A DNA stretch of 9,265 nucleotides from CAYXOX01 sp964466745 (GCA_964466745.1 CAYXOX010000123.1:1-9265), one strand, 5' to 3'. Numbered from the stretch's first letter, positions 1-5,922 are shown. Notes: generated by a model not told the origin, from the letters alone. Translations and numbers: made by a program.

Positions 1-857
1 TCCTTGTAGGTGGGGGAATAGCGCTCCATGAACCGCTCGCCCTCGGAGTTGGTCAGATAGCCGCCCTCGCCGCGGGCGCCCTCGGTGATGAGGCAACCGG
101 CGCCGTAGATGCCCGTGGGGTGGAACTGCACGAACTCCATGTCCTGCAGCGGCAGCCCCTGCCGGGCAACCATGCCGCCCCCGTCGCCGGTGCAGGTGTG
201 TGCCGAGGTCGCCGAGAAGTAGGCCCGCCCGTAGCCGCCTGTCGCCAGCACCACCATCTTCGCGTTGAAGACGTGAATCGTGCCGTCGTCGAGCTTCCAG
301 GCCACCACGCCCTGGCACTCGCCGTCCTCGCTCATGATGAGGTCGATCGCGAAGTACTCGATGTAGAACTCGGCGTTGTTCTTCAGGCTCTGGCCGTAGA
401 GCGTATGCAGGATCGCGTGACCCGTGCGGTCGGCTGCAGCGCAGGTGCGCTGCACCGGCGGGCCCTCGCCGTACTCCGTGGTGTGGCCGCCGAACGGGCG
501 CTGATAGATCTTGCCGTCTTCGGTGCGGGAGAAGGGAACACCGTAGTGTTCGAGCTCGTAGACCGCCTTGGGCGCCTCGCGGGCGAGGTACTCCATGGCG
601 TCGGTATCGCCGAGCCAGTCGGAGCCCTTGACAGTGTCGTACATGTGCCATTGCCAGCTGTCGGGGCCCATGTTGCCGAGGCTGGCGGCGATGCCGCCCT
701 GCGCGGCCACCGTGTGCGACCGCGTGGGAAAGACCTTGGTGATGCAGGCCGTGCGCAACCCCTGTTCGGCCATTCCGAGGGTTGCGCGCAGGCCGGAGCC
801 CCCGGCACCCACCACCACCACATCGTACGTGTGCGTTTGGTATTCGTATGCGGGCAT
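1..857 (-). CDS. sdhA: Succinate dehydrogenase flavoprotein subunit (partial, C-terminus outside window)
   Basis: Catalytic flavoprotein of respiratory complex II, which oxidises succinate to fumarate on the cytoplasmic face of the inner membrane and passes electrons to SdhB. The first 285 codons are present. Visible motifs: the dinucleotide-binding loop GAGGSGLRA (about residues 17-25); the covalent-FAD motif RSHTVAAQGG with the flavinylated His at 48; TGDGGGM; FHPTG with His246, matching the substrate-site His of the family; and TEGARGEGGYL near 258-268. The window ends just before the expected catalytic Arg region. The start is the ATG at 857, preceded by GGAG about 10 nt upstream and 22 nt after the sdhD stop, so it is the third gene of the sdhCDA operon; sdhB would be expected further left. 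Nothing looks broken. The identity is essentially certain by motif; the remainder cannot be judged. Confidence 0.98.
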   Translation of the reverse strand, partial: MPAYEYQTHTYDVVVVGAGGSGLRATLGMAEQGLRTACITKVFPTRSHTVAAQGGIAASLGNMGPDSWQWHMYDTVKGSDWLGDTDAMEYLAREAPKAVYELEHYGVPFSRTEDGKIYQRPFGGHTTEYGEGPPVQRTCAAADRTGHAILHTLYGQSLKNNAEFYIEYFAIDLIMSEDGECQGVVAWKLDDGTIHVFNAKMVVLATGGYGRAYFSATSAHTCTGDGGGMVARQGLPLQDMEFVQFHPTGIYGAGCLITEGARGEGGYLTNSEGERFMERYSPTYK

Positions 858-879
858 TCGGGTCTTCTCCGTTTCGGGT

Positions 880-1251
880 CTAGAGCGCGAGCCGGGCAAC
901 GGCGAACAACGCCACCCCCGCCGCACCGTAGCTGACGCAGATCATCGCGATGACAAGCGCCTTGCGGGTGAAGCCCGAGGTGTAGTCCTCGATCATCACC
1001 TGGACGCCGCCTCGGAAGTGTACGAAGCCCACCACCATCGTAAGCGCCGCGACGATGGCCGGGAACGGCCGGGCAAAATGGGCCACCACCTCGGCATGGG
1101 GCGCGCCGAGCATCGGCGCGAATGTGAACACGAAGAGCGGCACCAGCACGAGCAGCCCCACCGAGCTCACCGTCATCGACCAGAAGTGATGGGTGCCTTC
1201 CTTGGCCGAGCCGAGGCCGCCAACCCGTTTCCTGTCTGTCAGGTAGTCCAT
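880..1251 (-). CDS. sdhD: Succinate dehydrogenase membrane anchor subunit SdhD
   Basis: Small hydrophobic anchor (123 aa) of complex II that, with SdhC, holds the catalytic subunits on the membrane and forms the haem b and ubiquinone sites. Three hydrophobic segments are visible, at about residues 26-48, 62-80 and 98-120. The family signature HFRGGVQVMIEDY (78-90) contains the conserved His and the terminal Asp-Tyr pair associated with the quinone site. The start ATG lies 12 nt after the sdhC stop; its GGAG Shine-Dalgarno overlaps that TGA stop (TGAGGAGCC), so translation is probably coupled to sdhC. The gene is separated from sdhA by 22 nt. Length and position are normal for alphaproteobacterial SdhD. 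Confidence 0.96.
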   Translation of the reverse strand: MDYLTDRKRVGGLGSAKEGTHHFWSMTVSSVGLLVLVPLFVFTFAPMLGAPHAEVVAHFARPFPAIVAALTMVVGFVHFRGGVQVMIEDYTSGFTRKALVIAMICVSYGAAGVALFAVARLAL

Positions 1252-1263
1252 GGCGGTGGCTCC

Positions 1264-1647
1264 TCAGATCACGGCAAGGGTGAGGGCGGTAAGCAGGAAG
1301 GAGCCGCCCACCACGGCCCAGCCGAGCTTCGCCGCGGTCGGCAGGTCGAGGCCACGGCCGGTGTCCCATATGAGGTGCCGCACCCCCGCAAGGGCATGGT
1401 ACCAGAGCGCCCAGAGCGACAGCACCATGACGATCTTGCCGATCCAGCTTGTGATCACGCCATCGGCAACGGCGAAATGGGCCGGCGACGTCGCCGCGGC
1501 GAGCAGCCACCAGACGGTGAGCAATGCGCCAACGAGAAGCGCATTGCCGGTGATCCGGGTCAGGATCGAGGTGACCGAGCCCAGCTGGGGGCGGTAGATG
1601 CTCAGATGCGGGGAGAGCGGGCGGTTGCCGCGATTGACATCGGCCAT
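1264..1647 (-). CDS. sdhC: Succinate dehydrogenase cytochrome b556 subunit SdhC
   Basis: Cytochrome b subunit (127 aa) of complex II and first gene of the sdh operon. The N-terminal signature RPLSPHLSIYR (9-19) is followed by SILTRITG, where Ser27 and Arg31 correspond to residues known to line the ubiquinone pocket in the family. The haem motif HALAGVRHLIWD (84-95) has the axial His84. Three hydrophobic segments are visible, at about 34-52, 67-88 and 107-126. The ATG at 1647 is chosen because GGGAG lies 6 nt upstream and because the family begins just before the RPLSPH motif; longer in-frame extensions upstream are low-complexity and lack family sequence. The leader carries a paired-palindrome module (1764-1809), and one palindrome copy lies within the gene at 1450-1459. 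Confidence 0.97.
   Translation of the reverse strand: MADVNRGNRPLSPHLSIYRPQLGSVTSILTRITGNALLVGALLTVWWLLAAATSPAHFAVADGVITSWIGKIVMVLSLWALWYHALAGVRHLIWDTGRGLDLPTAAKLGWAVVGGSFLLTALTLAVI
1450..1459. promoter_or_regulatory. Single intragenic copy of the TGTGATCACA-type palindrome
   Basis: TGTGATCACG (9 of 10 matches to the sites upstream of sdhC and sucC) lies within the sdhC coding region, across the codons for Gly-Val-Ile-Thr. It is about 330 bp downstream of the paired sites in front of sdhC. It could be an auxiliary operator or a chance product of common codons; the protein sequence constrains it, so the evidence is weak. Confidence 0.25.
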
Positions 1648-1726
1648 GGAAGGCTCCCTTTCCTGTGCCGCTCGGGCGCGGCCTCCGTTGCGTGATAACG
1701 CATACACCGGCGCTGTCACCCGGGCT

Positions 1727-1755
1727 GCGCCCCGCGAATTGCGGTTTTTTGGCGC
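1727..1755 (-). other. Bulged hairpin in presumed sdhC leader RNA
   Basis: On the minus strand GCGCC-AAAAAA-CCGC-AATTC-GCGG-GGCGC forms a two-part stem (5 bp outer, 4 bp inner) with an A6 bulge on the 5' side. It lies between the paired palindromes and the sdhC start, so it would sit in the leader if transcription begins near the palindromes. Read on the plus strand, the inner stem followed by T6 resembles a short intrinsic terminator, but no plus-strand gene runs into it. Its function is unknown. Confidence 0.3.
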
Positions 1756-1763
1756 GGAGCGAC

Positions 1764-1809
1764 AGAAAGTCCGCTCAATGTGATCACACGTCCAAATTTC
1801 GTGATCACA
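1764..1809 (-). promoter_or_regulatory. Paired-palindrome regulatory module upstream of sdhC
   Basis: Reading toward sdhC: TGTGATCACG (1809-1800), an 11-nt spacer, TGTGATCACA (1788-1779), 5 nt, then CGGACTTTCT (1773-1764). The two palindrome centres are 21 bp apart, about two helical turns, so dimers bound at them would lie on the same DNA face. The same arrangement, with identical spacings, recurs upstream of sucC. The proximal palindrome centre is about 137 bp from the sdhC start codon. I cannot place -35/-10 hexamers with confidence, and the regulator is not identified. Confidence 0.75.
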
Positions 1810-1871
1810 TATTGCCTTGATCCGTGCCGCACGCGGATTCCTCCGCCGGGAACGGGGATTGAAGCCTCGCT

Positions 1872-1891
1872 GCCGTGTTCGCAAACACGGC
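1872..1891 (-). terminator. Terminator-like hairpin downstream of mch
   Basis: GCCGTGTT and AACACGGC form a perfect 8-bp stem around a 4-nt loop, starting 6 nt past the mch stop codon. No T tract follows, so if it terminates transcription it would be a non-canonical, Rho-assisted or 3'-end-stabilising structure. Its position between the mch operon and the sdh control region fits an operon boundary. Confidence 0.5.
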
Positions 1892-1897
1892 CAGGCG

Positions 1898-2926
1898 CTA
1901 CTTCGGAACAAGCGCCCAGTAGTCGAGATCGAGCAGGACGCCGGGCAGATAGCGACCGTCGGCGTCCTTCAACTCGCCCACGCTGCCGTCCTTCACCGCC
2001 ACGAGGCGCAGGCGCAGCGCGCCGACGCCCGGCGCCGCCGTTTCGGCCGTATCGAGGACCTCGCTCCATGCCCGCACCGTATCGCCGGCAAAGCAGGGGT
2101 TCGCATGGGCCCCGGCGTTGATCGCCGCAATCAGCGGTGCGTTCGCGAGCCCGTTGAAGCTGAGCGCGCGGGCAAGTGACATCACGTGGCCACCGTAGAT
2201 CAGGCGCTGTCCGTCGTGGCGGAAGGTGGCATCGAAATGCACCCGCGCGGTATTCTGCCAGAGCCTTGTGGCGAGCATGTGTTCGGCTTCCTCGATGGTC
2301 ACCCCGTCCACATGGTCGATCACCTCACCGGGCGCGTAGTCGCGCCAGCGGTGCGGCTCGCCTGAAAGCGAAAAATCATAGGCCGAGAAATCGAGGCCGG
2401 CCGGAACCAAGAGGTCTTCCGGCGCCACCACGGGCACCAGTTCCGGGAGCACCGGCTCCGGGGCGGGGGCGCTCTCGTCGCGTTTTCGCACCATTACCCA
2501 GCGCACGTATTCGAGAACGGTCTCTCCGTTCTGGTCGAGTCCGCGGGTCCGCACCCAGACCACGCCGGAGCGGCCGTTGGAGTTCTGCCGCAGGCCAATC
2601 ACCTCGGACACCGATCGAAGCGTGTCGCCGGGGTATACGGGCTTGAGAAACTGCCCCTCGGCGTATCCCAGATTGGCCACCGCGTTGAGCGACACGTCGG
2701 GCACCGATTTTCCGAAGACGATATGGAAGGTGGCCAGATCGTCCAGCGGCGCGGCGGGCAGCCCGCAGCTGCGGGCGAACTCGTCGGAGGAGTGCAGAGC
2801 GTGCCGTGCCGGGTAGAGCGCGTGATAAAGCGCGCGCTCGCCGCCCGAGACGGTGCGCGGCACGGCGTGGCCGATCAGCTCGCCCACGGCGTAGTCCTCG
2901 AAGAACCTGCCAGGGTTGGTTTTCAC
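1898..2926 (-). CDS. mch: Mesaconyl-CoA hydratase (beta-methylmalyl-CoA dehydratase), double hot-dog MaoC family
   Basis: Predicted to interconvert mesaconyl-CoA and erythro-beta-methylmalyl-CoA in the ethylmalonyl-CoA pathway of acetyl-CoA assimilation. The 342-residue protein has two hot-dog halves, about 1-150 and 195-342. Each carries the GDT strand motif of MaoC-type hydratases (PGDTLRSVSEV at 99-109; AGDTVRAWSEV at 280-290). The second half has NTARVHFDATF (225-235) and GGHVMSLARALSFNGLAN, typical of the Mch family. I chose the GTG at 2926 over the ATG at 2968: the family starts with KTNPGRFFEDY, GGAG sits 9 nt upstream of the GTG, and the ATG start would run 41 nt into the preceding gene. 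The GTG follows the upstream stop by one base, so it is translationally coupled. It is the last gene of the mcl2 operon. The exact substrate rests on family resemblance and context. Confidence 0.9.
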   Translation of the reverse strand: MKTNPGRFFEDYAVGELIGHAVPRTVSGGERALYHALYPARHALHSSDEFARSCGLPAAPLDDLATFHIVFGKSVPDVSLNAVANLGYAEGQFLKPVYPGDTLRSVSEVIGLRQNSNGRSGVVWVRTRGLDQNGETVLEYVRWVMVRKRDESAPAPEPVLPELVPVVAPEDLLVPAGLDFSAYDFSLSGEPHRWRDYAPGEVIDHVDGVTIEEAEHMLATRLWQNTARVHFDATFRHDGQRLIYGGHVMSLARALSFNGLANAPLIAAINAGAHANPCFAGDTVRAWSEVLDTAETAAPGVGALRLRLVAVKDGSVGELKDADGRYLPGVLLDLDYWALVPK

Positions 2927-2927
2927 G

Positions 2928-3134
2928 TCACTGGTCTCCGAGCTTGAGGTCTGGGCTGTACTCCGCATCCACCTCCTTCGTGACCGCCTGCCCGCAGCGC
3001 ATCACGCCGTTGGCGGCATCGAAGGCATAGGTGGGCGAGCCATGCAGCGACCAGCCATTGGCCAGCGCCGCGCTCACCTTGTGGCAGAAGGCCGAGGTAT
3101 CGTCACCGGTGAGGAAGCGGTAGAGCGTGGTCAT
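2928..3134 (-). CDS. DUF1737-like small protein
   Basis: A 68-residue soluble-looking protein with no signal peptide or membrane segment. The pattern YRFLTGDDTSAFCHKVSAAL, then GW.LHGSPTYAFD, then V.RCGQAV.KEV is that of short proteins annotated DUF1737, whose function is unknown to me. It has two cysteines (17, 47) and conserved aromatic/Gly positions. Its ATG overlaps the stop codon of the NnrU-family gene (ATGA) and its own stop is one base from the mch GTG start, so it is locked inside the mcl2-mch operon by translational coupling. That makes an accessory role in CoA-ester metabolism possible but unproven. The family match is from recall of the pattern, not a search. Confidence 0.8.
   Translation of the reverse strand: MTTLYRFLTGDDTSAFCHKVSAALANGWSLHGSPTYAFDAANGVMRCGQAVTKEVDAEYSPDLKLGDQ
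2936..2939 (-). promoter_or_regulatory. Ribosome binding site deciding the mch GTG start
   Basis: GGAG on the minus strand, 9 nt before the GTG at 2926 and inside the 3' end of the DUF1737-like gene. It supports the GTG start and coupled translation. Confidence 0.65.
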
Positions 3135-3691
3135 CCGAACGGCCACGGCCCGAGCCAGCCGTGCAGTAGCGCCACGGCTGTGAAAACGACAAGCGCGATC
3201 ACGCCGATTCGAATCTCGCTCTTCATGCCGCCCCATTCCGGCGGTGTCCAATCGGGTTCGGCCCGGTTGATCACGATGATTTCCGCCAGCGCCCAGGCCA
3301 GCAGCCCGCCGAAGAGGATGAAGGAGGCGAGATCGCCGTTCACGAGCAGGTGGGCTGCCGCGAAGATGGAAAACCCGATGAGCTGCGGGTGGCGCAGGCT
3401 CGTGCCGATCCAGTTGCGCGGGCGCCCCGGCGGGGTCGCGCCGCTGGCATAGACATAGAACGCAACCAGCATAAGCAGGTTGTTGATGCCGGTCAGTGCA
3501 ACCGACCGGCCCCACCAGACCGGCCCGTCGGCCGGCCGGTATCCCCACCACATCAGGGCGACGGAGGCAAAGAGAAGGACCGCGACAAGAGCTTTGCCCG
3601 GGTCGCCGAGCCGTGCCCGCGGCCCGGGAGCGACGCGCTTGAAGAAATGCGCGCCCCACCAGAGCGCGACGCCGAGAACGAGCCAGATCAT
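3131..3691 (-). CDS. NnrU-family integral membrane protein
   Basis: Polytopic inner-membrane protein of 186 aa with hydrophobic segments at about 1-12, 34-49, 66-83, 104-118, 122-142 and 160-178. The RHPQLIGF (100-107) and AHLLVNGD (113-120) motifs, with His101 and His114, match the NnrU family. That family is linked to nitrite/NO metabolism in some bacteria and is related to the haem-containing zeta-carotene isomerase Z-ISO, so a haem-binding role is plausible but not shown. ATG 3691 is preferred: it gives the expected hydrophobic N-terminus, GGGAG lies about 9 nt upstream, and it is 4 nt after the mcl2 stop. A longer upstream reading would overlap mcl2. Its stop overlaps the next start as ATGA. 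No denitrification genes are visible, so the name NnrU describes the family rather than the function here. Confidence 0.85.
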   Translation of the reverse strand: MIWLVLGVALWWGAHFFKRVAPGPRARLGDPGKALVAVLLFASVALMWWGYRPADGPVWWGRSVALTGINNLLMLVAFYVYASGATPPGRPRNWIGTSLRHPQLIGFSIFAAAHLLVNGDLASFILFGGLLAWALAEIIVINRAEPDWTPPEWGGMKSEIRIGVIALVVFTAVALLHGWLGPWPFG

Positions 3692-3695
3692 GCCA

Positions 3696-4574
3696 TCATG
3701 CTCCCGCAGTCGTATCGGTATGGGTTCGAGCCTCAAGCTCCTCGATGGCGGCCGCCTTGGCAAGGATGGCGCGCGCCGTTTCGACGTGCAGGTTTTCCAC
3801 GATGCGTCCGTCCACCACGGCGACCCCCAGCCCTTCGGACGTGGCCTTCTCGAAGGCCGCGATCTGGCGCTGGGCGAGGTCGATCTCGTCGGCGGTTGGC
3901 GCGAAGGCGGCGTTTGCGATGGCGACCTGCGCTGGATGGATCAGCGTCTTGCCGTCGAAGCCGAGATCGCGGCCCTGGGCGCATTCGGCCTGCAGCCCCT
4001 CTTCATCGCGGAAGGCGTTGTAGACGCCGTCGACGGCCACGATCCCGTGGGCGCGTGCCGCGAGCATGCAGTGCTGGAGGGCCGTCATCAGCGGCAGCCT
4101 GTCGGCGCGGGAGCGCACTCCGAGATCCTTCGCGAGGTCGTTCGTGCCCAGAACGAAGCCTTCGAGACGGGGGTGAGCCGCGATGGCCTGCGCGTTGAGC
4201 ACGCCGGGCGGCGTTTCCATCATGGCCCAGATCGCGACGTCGGGCCGAACGAGTTCGGCAAGTGCATCGAGATGCTCGGGCCCGTCGACCTTGGGCAGAA
4301 GCACGGCGTCGGCCTCGGCGGGGAGCGCGGCTGCATCTTCGGCTCCCCAAGAAGTATCGAGCCCGTTGATCCGAACGATCCGTGCCCGGTGCCCGTATCC
4401 CCCGGACGCGAGGGTTTCGCGGAGCAGGGCGCGCGCGTTGACCTTTTCTTCGACGGCCACGGCGTCTTCCAGATCGAAGATGATCGCGTCCACGGGCAGG
4501 CCGCGCGCCTTCTCCATGGCGCGTTCCTTTGAGGCGGGAATGTAGAGCACCGATCTGAACGGGCGTGCGGTCAT
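3696..4574 (-). CDS. mcl2: HpcH/HpaI-CitE family CoA-ester enzyme, probable (3S)-malyl-CoA thioesterase (Mcl2 type)
   Basis: A 292-residue TIM-barrel protein of the citrate lyase beta / malyl-CoA lyase family. Visible motifs: RSVLYIPASKERAMEKA (7-23); IIFDLEDAV (31-39) with the acidic pair Glu36/Asp37; RIVRING (65-71); AVLLPKVD (90-97); the metal-site METPPGVLNAQ (118-128, Glu120); LGTNDLAKDLG (142-152, Asp146); and GFDGKTLIHPAQV (205-217). In Rhodobacter sphaeroides a paralogue of this type beside mch hydrolyses (3S)-malyl-CoA to malate and CoA, while a different paralogue (Mcl1) does the aldol cleavage. Co-occurrence with mch and mdh favours the thioesterase role, but sequence alone does not exclude lyase activity. 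The ATG at 4574 has GGGGGA 6 nt upstream; the upstream in-frame extension lacks family sequence. It heads a coupled four-gene operon. Confidence 0.85.
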   Translation of the reverse strand: MTARPFRSVLYIPASKERAMEKARGLPVDAIIFDLEDAVAVEEKVNARALLRETLASGGYGHRARIVRINGLDTSWGAEDAAALPAEADAVLLPKVDGPEHLDALAELVRPDVAIWAMMETPPGVLNAQAIAAHPRLEGFVLGTNDLAKDLGVRSRADRLPLMTALQHCMLAARAHGIVAVDGVYNAFRDEEGLQAECAQGRDLGFDGKTLIHPAQVAIANAAFAPTADEIDLAQRQIAAFEKATSEGLGVAVVDGRIVENLHVETARAILAKAAAIEELEARTHTDTTAGA

Positions 4575-4729
4575 GATTCGTCCCCCGGGTTTGGTTGTCG
4601 CGGTTTGATGGGCCGAAAGCGTTGCCGACTGCAAGCGACCGGCGGTGTTGCGCCGGGCTCGCGGCATTAACCCGGTTTTCCCGGGCACCGTGCAGCCTCG
4701 GCAGACCTTGCAACCCGGAAGGATCGCCC
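4575..4729. promoter_or_regulatory. Divergent intergenic region between mcl2 and the exported-protein gene
   Basis: This 155-bp stretch must hold promoters for both directions. It contains an interrupted palindrome TTGC-N5-GCAA at 4622-4634, a CCCGG-N5-CCGGG hairpin at 4671-4685, and TTGCAA at 4708-4713. I cannot assign -35/-10 boxes convincingly. The TTGC/GCAA repeat is a reasonable candidate regulator site for mcl2, whose start is about 50 bp away. No TGTGATCACA motif is present. Confidence 0.45.
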
Positions 4730-5068
4730 ATGCCCGCTTTCGTCCCGCCGCCGCTCCGCCCTTCCGTCGCGGCCCTTTCGTTCGCCTGCGCCACGTTCTG
4801 GCTTCCCGGGGCGGTGCTTCCGGCAACTGCTCGCACCGCGCCCGCCTGTGCCGAGCGCGGCATCATCGCGGCTCAGCTCGGCCAGCTCTTCGGCGAGCGC
4901 CCGCAGGCCATCGGGCTCGGCTCGGGAGGCCGCGTGGTGGAGCTTTTCGCCTCTCCGGAAACCGGTACATGGACAATCGTCGTCACCGAGCCGGGCGGCA
5001 CCGCCTGCATGGTTGCCAGCGGAGAGGCCTTCGCCATCCTTGCGGAGCTTCCCGGCGAGGACGCCTGA
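4730..5068 (+). CDS. Small predicted exported protein of unknown function
   Basis: A 112-residue protein. The N-terminus has a basic/proline stretch and then a hydrophobic core at about residues 12-31 ending in LPATARTA, which reads as a Sec signal peptide with cleavage near 33-36. The mature part begins around APACAERG and contains FGERPQAIGLGSGGRVVELF, then TGTWTIVVTEPGGTACM. That pattern resembles short hypothetical periplasmic proteins common in Alphaproteobacteria. Cys40 and Cys93 could form a disulfide after export. The ATG at 4730 is preceded by GGAAGGA 6 nt upstream; this start gives a proper signal peptide while earlier in-frame codons do not. It is divergent from mcl2 and convergent with the TSUP gene 13 bp away. 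I do not recognise a function. Confidence 0.8.
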   Translation: MPAFVPPPLRPSVAALSFACATFWLPGAVLPATARTAPACAERGIIAAQLGQLFGERPQAIGLGSGGRVVELFASPETGTWTIVVTEPGGTACMVASGEAFAILAELPGEDA

Positions 5069-5088
5069 GCATTCGCCGGGTTCAGGCG
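5051..5088. terminator. Interlocking inverted repeats between convergent genes
   Basis: Two perfect inverted repeats interlock here: CCCGGCGA (5051-5058) with TCGCCGGG (5073-5080), and CGCCTGA (5062-5068) with TCAGGCG (5082-5088). The second pair contains the stop codons of both flanking genes. Either could act as a bidirectional terminator hairpin, and together they could form a pseudoknot or alternate. There is no T tract on either strand, so termination is inferred from position. Confidence 0.4.
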
Positions 5089-5837
5089 ATCGCCTGCCAG
5101 ACCAGCCGGGCGCCCGCGATCCCGAGAACCGAAACGGTGATCGCGAAGAACAACCGCTCGGAAACAACGCGGTGGGCGCGCACCCCCAGCCATGTGCCGG
5201 CCAGCGCCGCCGGCACCAGCATCAGGGCTGCGGTCATCGTTTCTCCCGTGAAGAGCCCGAGGCCCGTGAACGAGATCGCCTTCATGATGTTGATGATCCA
5301 GAAGACGAGCACCGTCGTCGCCTGGTATCCTGTCTTCCCGAGGCCACGGGCCAGCAGGTAGGCGGCCACCGGCGGGCCGCCCGCGTTGCTCACGAAGCTG
5401 GAAAACCCCGCGGCGGCCCCGGCCGCAAACCCGGCGCCCCTCGGGGGAGCCGCCCGCGGCGCTGCCGCTGCGGGGCGGAGCCTGACGGCAATATGCCATC
5501 CGACATAGGCCAGCGCGATGCACCCTATGAAGAGGCGCACGGCATCGGCATCCGCGATGCGCCAGAAGGCCGCAGCGAGCGCCACCCCTGGCACCGCGCC
5601 AGCGACAAGCACCAGGGATTCGGCGCGATCCCAACGCTTCCAGTAGGCGCGCAGTGCCGCGACATCGATCACCATGAGCAGCGGCAGCAACACCGCCAGC
5701 GCGACCGCGGGCTCCACGACTGCCGCCAGGATCGGCACGGAGACGAAGGAGGCACCGGAGCCGAAGCCGCCCTTGGAGATGCCCGCAAGCAGAACCGCCG
5801 GCACGGCCAGCACGAAAAAGAGCGGATCGAAGGGCAT
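5082..5837 (-). CDS. TSUP family (TauE/SafE) sulfite/anion permease
   Basis: A 251-residue polytopic inner-membrane protein with about eight hydrophobic segments. It shows the internal duplication of the TSUP family: GISKGGFGSGASFVSVPIL (19-37) in the first half and GFSSFVSNAGGPPVAAYLL (144-162) in the second. A basic/Ala-Pro-rich cytoplasmic linker (about 120-135) separates the halves. Family members export sulfite or sulfoacetate or move other small organic anions; the substrate here cannot be told. The ATG at 5837 is preferred because GGGAGG lies 4 nt upstream and it starts right before the hydrophobic segment; a 16-residue extension to 5885 has no such site. It is divergent from mdh across 149 bp and convergent with the exported-protein gene. 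Confidence 0.92.
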   Translation of the reverse strand: MPFDPLFFVLAVPAVLLAGISKGGFGSGASFVSVPILAAVVEPAVALAVLLPLLMVIDVAALRAYWKRWDRAESLVLVAGAVPGVALAAAFWRIADADAVRLFIGCIALAYVGWHIAVRLRPAAAAPRAAPPRGAGFAAGAAAGFSSFVSNAGGPPVAAYLLARGLGKTGYQATTVLVFWIINIMKAISFTGLGLFTGETMTAALMLVPAALAGTWLGVRAHRVVSERLFFAITVSVLGIAGARLVWQAIA

Positions 5838-5922
5838 CGGGCCTCCCGGAATGCTTCCTTGTAGCCGCGCCCCGTGGGCGGGCAAGGCCGCGGATCCGTT
5901 GCCGCGGGCCGGGCATCCCCGG

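Noticed and set aside
120..1695. Long plus-strand open frames opposite sdhA, sdhD and sdhC
   Set aside because: They mirror the real codons of the sdh genes, have no recognisable domains and lack good ribosome sites; they are GC-driven shadows.
1650..1703. Possible upstream open frame (ATG at 1703) in the sdhC leader
   Set aside because: It has no ribosome site, overlaps sdhC out of frame and has no conserved sequence that I can see.
1779..1809. Interpretation of TGTGATCACA sites as CRP/FNR sites
   Set aside because: CRP uses TGTGA-N6-TCACA and FNR-type sites TTGAT-N4-ATCAA; here the half-sites abut with no gap, so a different regulator is more likely.
1264..1911. Longer sdhC starting near 1911
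   Set aside because: The extension runs through the regulatory palindromes and the leader hairpin; the family N-terminus begins at the ATG at 1647, which has a GGGAG site.
2927..2968. N-terminal extension of mch to the upstream ATG
   Set aside because: The 14 extra residues (Ser/Thr-rich) are not family-like and overlap the DUF1737-like gene; the GTG with GGAG at 9 nt fits better.
3480..4532. A 350-codon plus-strand open frame opposite the NnrU-like gene and mcl2
   Set aside because: It spans the junction of two well-supported minus-strand genes and has no family sequence.
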